Below are positions 44,403 through 56,000 of a stretch of 64,000 nt of DNA, piece by piece. The translations under genes and the position numbers were made by a program. The stretch comes from Syncephalastrum monosporum B8922. Lineage: Eukaryota; Mucoromycota; Mucoromycetes; Mucorales; Syncephalastraceae. The stretch is from contig JNEN01000841.1 in the NCBI GenBank assembly GCA_000697355.1, positions 124,001 to 188,000 of the forward strand, written 5' to 3'. Positions within the stretch are counted from its first letter, which is position 1. Each line of letters starts with the position of its first letter. Below the pieces are notes generated by a model. The model ran no database searches, had not been told where the DNA came from, and saw only the letters and a list, made by a program, of their open reading frames with translations.

Positions 44403-45861
44403 TTAACCGCGGTACTGTTCATTGAAGGGCAGCAGAGACTCGGGGCTCATGGTATCCTGGACAGTCGACGCATCAAGAAGCGAGCTCGGGCTACTGGGGA
44501 CGCTCAAGGGCTGCTTGATGGCCGTCGTCGTCGCTGTCTGATAATCAGGCGGCAGGTGCGCTACCGAAGCATTGGCAGCCGCCGTTGGCGTGGGCGTGGA
44601 CGTCGAGTGGGGGAACATCACGCCGTGGTTGTTGCTCATAATGAGGCCCGCGCTCGCAGCCGCAGCTGCCGCGGCAGAGATCGACCGGTACTTTTGACGG
44701 GTGCCACGGCCCAGCGGGTGGTCCTGTTGGGCCGCATACACTTGCATCTCGCGTGCGTACCGCGACTTGTCCGCCTGGGCCTTGATGTGCCAGGGCATGC
44801 GCTCGGTGTCCGTCATCGTGTTCCAGCGGTCGGCACACAGCTTGCTGATCTGACCTACCGTCGAGCCCGGGTACGTTTGCATCGTCTCGGGCCGCACCTC
44901 GGTCAAGTACCACATGTAAGCTGAGAGCGGGTGCTTGGGCGCGTTCGGGTTGCGGTCCCGCCGGTGCTGGCGCTTGCGGGGCGGGGGCTTGGGGCTGCTC
45001 GTGCTCGATCCTCCCGAGCTGTTCACGCTGCCCTCGCCCTTGGGGGTCTCGAACACGCCCTCCAGCAGCTGCTGATCCGCCGTGCCGTCCTCCTCCGTGG
45101 CATGCATCGCCTTTCGCTTCAGACGCGCATAATGCCCCGCTTTGGCCAGCTCCGCCTTCGACCGACGGACGTACATCGAATTGGGGTGAAGCGCCCGCTG
45201 CGACTCCTTGAGCGCATTCGCTTCGTCCACGTAACGCTTCTTGTCGGTCTCGCTCAGGCTCCTCCACCGCTTGGAGATCTCCTTGCTGATTTCAGCCACC
45301 TTCATGGTCGGATTGGAGTCCTTGAGCCGCTTGCGCAGTTCGCGATTGAAGAGCAAGAAGGCATTGGGAGGGCGCGTCACCCGCACGGGGGGCTCAGCCC
45401 CTTCGGCGGGCCGGTCTCGATTGCGCTGCTTGGGTTTGGAATGGGCGGGATGGGTCTCTTTGTTGAGCGTGGGCTGATGGAGCTGCGGTGGCGGAATGCC
45501 CGCAGGCAGGATGGGGAACGGGTGGTTGTACGTCGGGAGGTTCTGGTAGGGCGCGGGATCATGGAGATGGGCCTCTTGCAATGGCTGGTTATGAAGCTGC
45601 GAACTGTGCACTACGACGCTATCCAGACTCGGTGCCTGCGATAGGTCTGCGTAGGATAGGCCAAAAGGGAGGTTGTCATGGAAATTGTCTAAAGAGGAAG
45701 CATTACTAACCGAACCAAAGTAGCTTTCCCGGGGGTCCTCTGTTTACAATATACTCACTCATTCAGCCTGTATAAAAGAAACACAAGGAAATCAGCAAAA
45801 GGCCATTGATTTTTTTTTTTTGCGTTTCTTCTCGTTCGGTCCTTGAATTCACCTTCTCCAT
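44403..45861 (-). CDS. Tandem HMG-box DNA-binding protein (mating-type/MATA-like box plus HMGB-like box)
   Basis: A nuclear DNA-binding protein and probable transcriptional regulator. The main exon is 45737-44403 (445 codons with stop). The reading remains open and coding-like up to 45737, but no ATG lies in it before the first HMG box, so an upstream exon is required. The best candidate is 45861-45853 (Met-Glu-Lys), spliced to GAC at 45737 through an AGAG acceptor; total 447 residues. HMG box 1 (RVTRPPNAFLLFNRELRKRL to YVDEANALKESQRALHPN) is of the sequence-specific MATA/SOX type. Box 2 (APKHPLSAYMWYLTEVRPET to YAREMQVY) is HMGB-like. Between them are acidic and Ser/Pro-rich linkers. The exact start is uncertain. 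Confidence 0.82.
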
Positions 45862-45962
45862 TCTAGCCCAAATCTGACACAATGTAAGACAACACTGCTA
45901 ATCACATGACGTGACATGGTAGCTATATAATAAATATATTCATGTATGTACTTTCTTTTACA

Positions 45963-47028
45963 CTATATAAACATGCCTCCGTCCACTTGTAGGACCTAGT
46001 ATATGTATAGAAGATTTAGCTGCTGGACATATGGGTGCGGCTGACTTACATGGCCATTCATATACTGACACCGCGCGAGGAAAAGCGCCGCTTCGGCTAC
46101 ATCGTCCACACTGCCGAATCGACGCAACGGTATCCCGCTGGTGATCGCTTCCCTTTGTTCCTTATTTCCTATAATATCTGGTTCCAAAAGCATTACATCA
46201 ACAGCTCACGATACCGCCCTTTTCGTTACCTGCAGTCATATCCGTCTCGATAAACCCCGGGGCGATCGCATTGGATCGAATTTTCCACGGACCCAATTCC
46301 TTGGCCATCGATTTGGTAAGACCTGTCAACCCATACTCCCATTCATTTCGTGTTACGGCGTCTCCCTCTTTCCTGCCTTACCAATGACGCCGGCTTTACT
46401 AGCAGCATAAACAGATTGACCCTGGTTGCCATGCATACCAATTACACTAGATAGGTTAATGATGCAACCTCCTAATTCTTAATCAGCTATTGGCTCCTGA
46501 CGCATATTACACAACGCACCTTTCTTCTTGCGGACCATGGCCTTGGACACGTGCTGGCACATGCGCATTGTACCAAGAAGGTTCGTTTCCATCGAGTCTT
46601 GCACATCTTGGTCTTTGATCTGGATTAAAAGGCCGTCCCGTGAGATACCTAACCAAGAGAATCAATGCCCCATCCATAAGTTAGAGTATCTTCCAATGAA
46701 TTACCTGCTGAATTTACGAGGAAGTCGAGAGAGCTAAGCTCTTTGCTGAATTGCTACGTACATGGTTATCGTATAAGAAAAAACACAGACATTTCTCGGG
46801 ACTTACCTTGACTGCTTCGGCTACATCCTCTTTATTCGTGATATCCAAGACGACACCACGGTGACCTTCGCCATAAGTATTTTGGAACAGTTGCTCAGTG
46901 GCCTTGACACGCTGAGGATCGCGACCGATGAGGATGGTTTGAGCCCCATTAGCTGCCAAAGCATTTGCAATGGCCTTTCCAATGCCGCGTGTGGCTCCTG
47001 TGACGATGGCTGTCTTCTGGGCAAACAT
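45963..47028 (-). CDS. 3-oxoacyl-[ACP] reductase-type SDR (FabG/OAR1/CBR4 family)
   Basis: Likely NADPH-dependent beta-ketoacyl reductase, perhaps of mitochondrial fatty-acid synthesis. Seven exons (47028-46807, 46753-46705, 46648-46520, 46471-46382, 46322-46230, 46168-46050, 45995-45963) give 244 residues, the usual FabG length. Motifs: T10-G-A-T-R-G-I-G17, [30 protein letters not shown] with Ser142, Tyr155 and Lys159, and [12 protein letters not shown] typical of FabG. The terminal exon encodes only ten residues ([10 protein letters not shown]). No mitochondrial presequence is obvious from this start; an upstream in-frame stretch exists but looks like leader. The HMG-box gene begins about 100 bp downstream on the same strand. 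Confidence 0.92.
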
Positions 47029-47162
47029 GCCGTCACTAGGTGGGCAGATAAATTGTGAGGAAGAAACGAGTCGCGTGTTGCAGCCATGCAATTACAAGTT
47101 ATTCTCAATTTTGTGCCTCCCCGACCACTCTGAATTTTTGCCTTCACTTTCTTTTACTACTG
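47029..47162. promoter_or_regulatory. Compact bidirectional promoter between OAR1-like and G-patch genes
   Basis: 134 bp between divergent start codons must serve both genes, unless leaders contain unseen introns. It contains TTTTGCCTTCACTTTCTTTTACT (pyrimidine-rich) just before the plus-strand ATG. Confidence 0.5.
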
Positions 47163-48619
47163 ATGGACAACTCATCGCTCGGCAAGGTGAGTCATGCCAG
47201 CCCTTTGCTGGGCTGAAAGAAGCGGATCCAACCCATTCAAGTTGCGATCCCCACGTGTCTTGTTCCTGTTAAACTGTTACGCATACTCTTTTACGTCAAA
47301 AAGAGGTCCAATCCCAGTGACGATGACGACGAAGACTACACCGATTTTGACGATGAATTCTCTTTGCCACGCAACGCCGAAATCACGGGCTATGTCGATT
47401 TTGACTCCACGGAGCAGACGGGCATGGACACTCGCATAGCCGAGACCAACATTGGATACAAACTATTGCAAAAGATGGGCTGGAAAGCAGGCGAGGGCCT
47501 CGGTGCCGGAGGACGAGGTAAACACTTAGCATCCCGTTCCATCCCTCTGTGACTGATGATTGCATTCCTAGGCCGGACCGACCCTATTCGTCTCGACTAC
47601 AAGGCAGATTCACTCGGTGTTGGTAAAGCCGAGGAAGAGCAATCCTATCACGCGTCCTCGACCGCCAAGCGAAAGACGATGGACAGCGAGAAGATGCTCG
47701 AAGAAAGTCAGGCCGAGCGCGCTTACCGCGAGAGCAAAGCTGAAAAACAACAAGCCATCCACAAGGAGATCAAGGACGTCACTCGCGCCTTTTACTGCGA
47801 GTTGTGTGACAAGCAGTATAGCAAGGTCATCGACTATGAGAAGCACCTTCAAAGCTATGACCATCATCATAAAAAGGTATTATCTTCTTCTTGTCTGTCA
47901 GATCACAGACTTAACAGAGTGTACAGAGGTTCAAGGACATGAAGGAGAGCACACGCAAGTCAAGCTTTGCACAATCTGCAAAGGACAAAAAACGAGAGCG
48001 AGAGAGAAAACGCGAAGAGCGCGAGCGGCAAAAGATGCAAGAAGCGATCATGAAGCAGGCGAACAGAACGCAGAATGAATCCTCGCAAAGCAGCAGCCGT
48101 TGGAAGCCAATGACAGCCGAGCCCAGATCGTCTTCTGGAGGTTGGACCCAGGAGGATCAGGCACCCCCCAGCGACCCGAGCAAAACCGGTGGTTGGGCTC
48201 AGGTAGACGAACCACGTTCGGGTGCATCGAGCAGCGGAGGCTGGGCCACGACGCCATCTGCATCGAAAGGCGGTTGGAGCTCGGCGGACGCCCCGGGGAG
48301 CGAGTCAACAGCACAAACTCTGGGCGGTTGGGCCACCGCACCTTCTTCCGCACCATCGTCATCTACCTCATCATGTCCTCCTTCTTCTTCTGCTCCTGCT
48401 CCTGCTCCTGCTCCTGCTTCTTCTTTGTCTCCTTCCCGGTCCGTTTCGTCGTCCACTGGGTCTACTGTGACGCCGAGCCATGAGCGTGGCGCAACAGAGA
48501 TCGATCCCGACTCAGGGGAGAAGTCGAGCCAGCTCCCTGCGTCGGCCTCAAAACTATCTTTTGGCATGCCCAAGAAAAAAGCAGGTGGTTTCCAGTTCGG
48601 CTTGAAAAAGAAATCTTGA
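47163..48619 (+). CDS. G-patch and C2H2 zinc-finger protein (GPATCH8/ZNF804-like) with GGW repeats
   Basis: Probably a nuclear RNA-processing factor; G-patches activate DEAH RNA helicases. Four exons (47163-47186, 47304-47517, 47572-47876, 47927-48619) encode 411 residues. After MDNSSLGK and an acidic stretch, the G-patch runs about 56-100 (NIGYKLLQKMGWKAGEGLGAGGRG, split by an intron). A helical segment follows, then a C2H2 finger FYCELCDKQY...HLQSYDHHHKK that closely matches GPATCH8, and a long Lys/Arg/Glu helix. The C-terminal 200 residues are disordered and carry five GGW motifs (SGGWTQE, TGGWAQV, SGGWATT, KGGWSSA, LGGWATA), then a Pro/Ala-Ser run, ending GMPKKKAGGFQFGLKKKS. The very short first exon is the least certain part. 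Confidence 0.88.
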
Positions 48620-49109
48620 TCAATTTATGCAAAGAATAGCAAGGTGACATAAAATATCTGTGCTAAATCAGGCATAGTTATGACATACTTGTAACAAGCT
48701 GCTTGCCCCTTGAAAGCGAAAACAGTACGATATAAAGTAAGATATATATTTGATAAATGAAGATCATCAATGAATCGAAAAGCAAAAAGGAGGAACGAGG
48801 AAGAGCGTTTTTTGTTCATGATCAACAGTAACGAGGAAGGCAGTTCCAAAGTAGAAAGACACGGGCATATTATGCTCTAGCTCATTGTAGAAAAGATGGA
48901 GTGAGCGAGAAAAGCAAAAGAAAGGAAACAGGATTAGACGGAGCGATAGAGGGGGGAGAATGATTACAGAACAAGAGAGACATGGTGTGGAAAGAGAACG
49001 AATGGCGCAAAAATGAGATTTCTAACTACTGCTTAAGTGTGTAGCTGTATCCTTGGAAGACAGGTAATAGCTGTGAGAAAAGGTATGTTTTGAACGGTTT
49101 GCAGATGAT
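48620..49109. other. Convergent 3' intergenic region
   Basis: 3' ends of the G-patch gene (plus) and the Q/N-rich gene (minus). A+T- and purine-rich; no other signal. Confidence 0.55.
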
Positions 49110-49955
49110 TTAGTACGCATCATCGTTGGTCTTGGTAGGTTTGCTCTTCTTGTTGCCGCCAAATCCAGTGGAAGCTTGAGATTGGCTGAATTCCAGATAA
49201 GCGTTCGCCATCGTCTCCTTCTTACGTTCCTTTCTACGCTTGCACGCCCAAAGAAGCGCCACTCCAATAATCACGGCGAGACCACCGACAACACCAATGA
49301 TGATAAAAATCACAGGCGACGAGGACGAGCCCTCACGACCATTGGCATAGTGGGTTGGCAGCTGCGTCGGCGCATTGTTCACGGCCTGTCCACTGTAACC
49401 TGAGTGGCCATACGCGTTCGGCTGCTGACCGTAGCCATTGCTTTGCTGCTGACCATTGCCGCTGCTCTGCTGCTGACCGTAGTTATTATTGCCCTGCTGT
49501 TGCTGACCATACTGCTGGCCATATTGCTGCTGGCCGTTTTGCTGCTGGCCGTTTTGCTGTTGGCCGTTTTGCTGCTGGCCATTTTGTTGTTGGCCGTAGC
49601 TGCTCTGCTGCTGTTGACCATTGCTATTGTTATTGTTACTGCTGGAACTGCCTTGCTGAGAGTTGTTATTATTGTTGCTACTAGAGCTGCTTTGCTGAGA
49701 ACTGCTACTGCTCTGTTGCTGTTGGCCATTGCTATAGCTAGAGCCACTCGATTGATTGTTGTTGCTGTTGTTGTTGTTGTTGTTCTGCTGCTGCTGCTGC
49801 TGCTGACCATAGCTGTTCTGTTGGTTACTGTTGTTGTTATAATCATTGCTAGAGTTGTTGCTTGAGTTGCTACTGTACTGATTATGATCCGAGTAGTCAT
49901 CTCGCTTTTGGATACGAGCGCTGGTCTTGAGGGATCTAGCAGCGAGAGAGACCAT
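49110..49955 (-). CDS. Q/N-rich (prion-like) single-pass membrane protein, unrecognised
   Basis: An intronless gene of 281 residues. Residues 20-200 are almost entirely Gln, Asn, Ser, Gly and Tyr, including tandem GQQQN units (about 113-150) and YGQQ units. One strongly hydrophobic helix (about 214-237, IIIGVVGGLAVIIGVALLW) is followed by a basic stop-transfer segment (CKRRKERKK) and a short cytosolic tail ending NDDAY. There is no hydrophobic signal peptide; a dibasic KR at 17-18 could be a Kex2-type site but lacks a secretory signal. The layout suggests a cell-surface sensor or adhesin-like stalk protein. Codon use is heavily CAG/CAA and AAC/AAT repeats. Function unknown; not a transposon product. 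Confidence 0.75.
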   Translation of the reverse strand: MVSLAARSLKTSARIQKRDDYSDHNQYSSNSSNNSSNDYNNNSNQQNSYGQQQQQQQNNNNNNSNNNQSSGSSYSNGQQQQSSSSSQQSSSSSNNNNNSQQGSSSSNNNNSNGQQQQSSYGQQQNGQQQNGQQQNGQQQNGQQQYGQQYGQQQQGNNNYGQQQSSGNGQQQSNGYGQQPNAYGHSGYSGQAVNNAPTQLPTHYANGREGSSSSPVIFIIIGVVGGLAVIIGVALLWACKRRKERKKETMANAYLEFSQSQASTGFGGNKKSKPTKTNDDAY

Positions 49956-50037
49956 GATGTTTGAATAAAAGCAACTGAGTGTGATAAAAGAAAAGAATGA
50001 TTGAGCGAAGGTAGAGAAATCGGTGGAGAACTGACGC

Positions 50038-50045
50038 TATATATA
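50038..50045 (-). promoter_or_regulatory. TATA box of the Q/N-rich gene
   Basis: TATATATA about 83 bp upstream of the ATG at 49955, a typical fungal TATA distance. Confidence 0.5.
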
Positions 50046-53000
50046 CCTACGAGAGATCCTGTTGTTCCTTATTTTGCATGACGAGTTTTGTTCTTACGCT
50101 TGTAATGATGTCAGGTGCCCAGCATACATATTTTTTTTTTCGGTTTTAGGGGAGCTGTTGCAGCTACATAGCGATAAAAGCAGCTCAAGGGAAAGGGGCC
50201 AAGTACCACAAAGGTTTTGAGTTGTTGGTGGCTAAACTGAGAAGGTACGTTAGCACTGTTTATTGTCATAGACAACGAGAGAGACGAACAGAGAGGGTGG
50301 AAGAGAATGTTTATAAACAAAAGAGGAAAAGTGGTATATGCAGGAACGGTTAGCCTCATGGACGCATGCAAGTACAAGTCGTCCAGGAGGTACAAATGAC
50401 AGAGGCCATCTCACGTACTCACGCATGTCTGTATGTACTTGTTGCTTGATTATACTATAAACACAGATCAAGTACACTGATATATATGGTAAACTGTGTA
50501 GGCGCAGGGCACGTGTGCTGCTTTTATTTGTTTCTGGGACTCCTAGATGCACGGAATAGACTGTGACGATCTATCAGTTAGAGTATAAAATTTGTATCAT
50601 GACAGCGGCGAGAAGAGGATCGTAGATGAGACAACACCAGTGTCAATGACAAGGCATATCTATTTCCACATTGTACACGTTATTTGTCATAGTGCCATGG
50701 CCAATCAACCTGACATATGTATCCTAACATCTATTGTCGTCAACTTCATGAGAAAGCACAGCCTGGTGTGGTACGGTCTCCGTACTGCAAGGATACAGTC
50801 TGAAGATCGGCTGTCCAGTATGACGTATACTACTTACATCAGAGTATAATACAAAATTCATGCTCTTGTGGCAAAACAGTGCACGTACGTGAAGTTTGTA
50901 TATTTTTCGCGTATCCCACGCGTTTATGACTAAAAGCCGAAAAGCTCGTTAATCTGGTGGCGACTGTCTGTGTGGAGCATGGGACAAACGTATATAGTTC
51001 CCTAGAGATCTCTCTTCGATCCCAATGTAATTCAGGGATCCAGTATCCTGGACATCGAATTCCAGCAAGCTGGATGTTTCAGGAGAATGGGGGGGCGCCA
51101 AACCCCTCTGTCATCAAAACTAAAATGACAAATGTCCAATTCATTTGTCAGCTACATACATGTTTGCTACTTTTATTAAAGATGTAGTACTCGCACTGTA
51201 GGCGCAGTTACTCGAAGTGAAACAAGTACTTGTGTGTACTTCTCTGTATAAGATCGAAATGCAACGAAATATACACAGTGAGCCTGAGGGAGGCCATACC
51301 AAATTATATGCAAGCCAATAAAAGGGGGATGAATTTTGTGAAGAGTCCATTTCGTTCAAAAGATATCGGTCCCCTTCCTCTCTCGCACCTGTATGCTCCA
51401 TGTCAGGAGCACCCGCATTGAAAGGAGAGCAATGTTCGCTCTATAACGCTTATAATGTTCATCTAGCTTATACACATCTGCACAAAGAAAAGTAGGAGTT
51501 GCGGATGTCGGCTTTGTTTGCACCGATTCATTGCCCTTCGCTGTACTCACAAGGATGACTCCTATTGCGACAAAATTTCCTCATCCGTCGTAGTTTCACA
51601 TTGTCACCGAACATACATCCACTGGAGGGAAGTCGAGTAATTGTCAAGGAACGATCTGCAAAGGAAAATTCTTGGCTGGTCTTCAGAATCGGGTGGGACA
51701 TGCAACCCTCCCCCCTTTGTTTATCCCTCGGAACCAAGGAGCTTCCTTTCTCTCCCTCTCTCTTTGGTATACGTATGTACACCTACTTTGAGGTTACCGA
51801 ATAGCCAGGTGTCGATTTCATTTCCTGGAGAGACAACCTCTGGCATTGCGCCCACTGCAGCAGTATCCTAGAGAGCATCAAGGGGAGACCAGAATGCCTC
51901 TGCCCCTCCTTCTCTTACTGGTTTCCACCTTTGGGTGAGGGCGTATGTGGTTGGCCTGGGGTTATGGCTGGCTTTGATCATGCTTACGGACAAGCTTCTG
52001 ATTCGGATATGCAAGCTGCGGATTTGTAAAGTAAATGATTGAGGAAGGAATAATGAATACACGCAGTGTGCTCAAAAGCCCCAAAACACATTTCGAGCGG
52101 TCTCTTTTTATATTTCCTTCGACAAGGAGCATATTGTTTGCATGGAAGCTAAGAGAATGTACAATCAGGCTACTGAGGTTAGAAGAGAACATTATGGAAT
52201 TCTTCAGAACAAACAGATCAAACGGAAGGAGCTCCTGGCCGCGGCCAAGTTGCCAAAGTAAATGTCTCCATACTGACCGTTGCCTTGGGACATGCGCCTC
52301 ATGTACCCCTTGAAGAACGCAGGCTATCACATAGAACACTCAAGAACATTTTGCCTAATTTGTCCACTGTCGATCTCTCTAATATTCAACACAGACGTGA
52401 GCTGCTCGCGTATACTCTAATAGCAACAGAAGCTTATTACACATGCGCTTTCTGACAGGACCACACTCGCATCATACTACATTTTCTTTTTGTTCCATGA
52501 TATGAGAAACAAAAAGCATCGCGAGTGATGCCCACCAAAGCTCCATATGCTGTTCTCCGATGGATTTAGCCGGCTTCATCCAGTCGGTATCTACTCTCAG
52601 GGGAAGGATACATATGTGTCCGCACGTGCATTAAGATAGAAACTGAGAGAAGGTCGACACACTCAACGTTTATGCTCGATATAATAAGATAAGCATACAA
52701 TTATACTTCAACAGTGGCTATAATTGTGTCTTTAGCTGAAAAGAGCGGCTATGTACAGTATTGTGAGATGCTGTCAAAAAGCGCTTCAGTTTGAAAGGTT
52801 ACCTGTTCGTGGTTTCTGACGTGTGTCTTATGTTCTAGAACAAAGTTTATAAAAAATAAGGTTATGCAAGTTCAGTAAGAATTCGGCAGGGATTCTGGAC
52901 TCCTATTCTGAGATTTGTAGGCTATTCTTCTAATGGATTCATATTTTACTTTGCGAAGTACCAAAATCTCATCGCAAAACGTTGCCACTGCCCATTTCTC

Positions 53001-56000
53001 AACTCACCAGAGTATCTTGCTCAAATTCTTCCTTTCCTTGTACCACACATGGGCATCCGAGCTGCCTTGGTTGTCGACGTGCAGTGTGCTGGTTGCGATC
53101 TTGTCAGATTCCGCTTGTGTAGGTTACTACATCATTTATTGATAGTTACTGTATATCAATGATGGCAGCTCTAGCCAAGTCCTTGCCATTTTTTGAAAAC
53201 TTGACCGATTGCCTTGATCCTGAAAGAAACGCCGATGTAGAGTTGTTCTGATCTGATAGGTTTGTATTTCAGGCCAAACAGAATCTTTCAAAAGATTCCT
53301 TTTGTACGATGGCCGTCCGGAGGACTATTTGATGGTGCGCCATCTATTGTCTATTAGCACTGGCCCGTCTTACATTGACAAATCATAATGTAAGTTGCTT
53401 CCTGCTCGATGTAAATTGCTTACTGCAGCTTACTGATATGCACTTCGGTGCGAACTCGCCATGGTACTTCTGTGGCCGTCGCCAAGCGTTATGATGTGCA
53501 TGTCCAATGTAGTATTGACCATAACCGTCGAAACTTTGTGCTGCCATATCTCAAGTCTTCATGTATCATGATCATATATAAGGTTTTGCATAATGTCTCC
53601 ACCGAGCGATGGTCGAGCGCTTATTCTCTTTGCTTTCAAATGGGGCGTATATAGCAAAAGTGCAATCGTTTAACCCTCCCTACTTTACTTATGCCAAGTT
53701 AATGCAGAGAAACTAACTAATGCAGCCGGATAGTACAAATGTACAAGTTTGTACTCAGCGTTCCTTTGAAAGTAAACGAAGCCGGTGGTCCATTAATCCG
53801 TACTCATTCGAGCCGGCTGATCCTTCAGCATTTCAAGTTATCGCGTTATTGGATAAGTGGTCAACGATTGTCTTCATCTCTGTCAAGTAATCTAAGCTAT
53901 ATAACTAGGATGGATCCTGTCACTCTCATCCTTGTAGTGCGTTCCTAGCTATATACGCTCACATATGAGTTGTTACACGGAAACAAGAGAGATACCAGTA
54001 CGCAAGATTCATGTTGATAGACACTATGAATTTAAACTACCACAATTTTCCCTTAGTGATCGACACTCTTTTCAGTCCTTTTGATAGTCAATTCGCCTCA
54101 ACCTTTCAAAGGAAAACTTCACTGGAGTCTCATTCCCCGTTCTCAGATTCTTCACTTTCGTTCATGGTCTCAAAGAATGAGCATCTCAGTGTTGAACACC
54201 CTGTGGCAAACTCTACTGGTAGATTCATACTTACGAAGTCACCCAGGAGCTCAAGGACTTCGTCATTCTGTCGCTTTCTTGGTTCTTTCTCTTTCCCTTT
54301 TTCTTCCCCTCTCCCTCTCCCTCTCTCTCTCCTCTGGACAACACCTTCTTAACTTGTTTGACTATATCTGTAGATAGACGACTTTCTCCAAATTCAAGAT
54401 TAGTGCAAGGCAACAGCAGCTACCGCGGCGGCGAAGATAACAGCGTGGAGTATATGTAGGGTATAGGCGAAAGTGTAGACGGTAACAGTGCCCATGAACT
54501 TTGGAACAGCTCGTCTTTCTTCCATGGCATCCCACAGTTACAACAGCATTCCCAGGTGTATCAATAGCTGTCTAATCATCGTGTCAGTTTCCTCGTCTCT
54601 TCCCTCCCTTTCCTCTTTTCTTTTCTTCCTTTTTTTTTCAGACAAACTTGTCTGTGGTATTGACTAAGTGACCTACCGGTCAAGATTCGCGGCTATAGGG
54701 TTGATTTTTGAAGGTGTTTTGACCAGAACGTCTCCGCCTGGTATATCATAAGCACATAGTAAAATGCCCATATGTCTCCTTTGAAAATGAAAATCCTGTT
54801 TTACAAGGCAGCAGGTAGTAACATGATATCGTTTGTCATCGTCTGTTGCTTTGACGCATGTATTTGTGTGGTGTGTTATTCATTCTCTGCTGCCGCTACC
54901 CACCGTATTGTATACCTTTAAAGAAATTTCTGTATCAAAAAAATCCAGTATGACACATTACGGTGAACAGCAACGCTAACCCAGAGAACGCTTTAATGTC
55001 AATTGAGAAAGGATAAGAGTATTGGTCTGTGCGCGAGTCAAGTTGCACGAAGAACCGCTTCGCATCCCGCATACATGACGATGCCGCTTCCCACTCCGTT
55101 GGATCCCGCGATTTAATGAAGTTTCGCTTTATCCTCATTCTTTCTTGAATACAATCCGCTCATCTTCCTATAGAATCGAATTCTGCCTAAACGCATGATG
55201 TTGGGTCAATTTTTAGTATGAGCCACGCACGTGATGAATTGTGACTGACGGACTCGCCTACAGTTTAGCACAGATGACCGAGGAATTAACAGCCTAGAGC
55301 AATATAGTATATCACGTACAATGACCTTTTTGGTATATATAAGTACTTCTACCAGACAAAGCTCCATCAATATGCTAAGGATTTTGAAATAAGTTCTGAA
55401 GCGTCAGCGTCTTTTCCAGAAGTGAAATAAGCCAAAGTGAATGAATCAAAATACTGTACTATCACTACGTGTATAAAGGATTAGCCAAAGACAGGAAACC
55501 CAATTTCGGCCTTTATGTTATATCAGAAAGGTAAAGAATAGTGAGCTGCTGGAGGGTAGATAATACGCTGAAAGGACGTGTCAGCCCAGGTGGCACAAAA
55601 CCAAAGAGAAAACATGCGGGCAGTATGAGTCAAAAATTAAAGACAGACGCCGGCTGACCTTCATTTGCCGGGTCACTGCGCGCATCTTCGGTTGAGAGTC
55701 ACCGTCGTATTCATTAAATTATTGACGCACTTCTCCATCTGATAAGAAAACATACCACGAGTCAGCTTGCACTCTCTTTGCAGCACTCGCTGAGGCTTGT
55801 GATTGGCCTGTCAAGAACAATCATCCTCATATCATCTAAACGTCACCCACTTTAATCAATGGATCAACCCATACAATGTACAGATGGTATTTGCGCCGAG
55901 AACCCAGAGATATGGCGCTCTAGGTATGAAATGCTTTACTAGAGATACAGAAAGGTAATAAAGGAAGTGCTGAAGCAGGAGAGGGTCATGTATATTTTCG

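Noticed and set aside
44403..45861. Mucoralean sex locus (sexM/sexP)
   Set aside because: The protein has two HMG boxes, and the neighbours are CCR4 and OAR1-like genes, not the triose-phosphate transporter and RNA helicase that flank known sex loci.
49404..49865. Repetitive sequence at 49.4-49.9 kb as a CRISPR-like or minisatellite array
   Set aside because: The period follows codons of a Q/N-rich protein on the minus strand with an intact ORF and membrane helix. Repeats are short, imperfect and without unique spacers.
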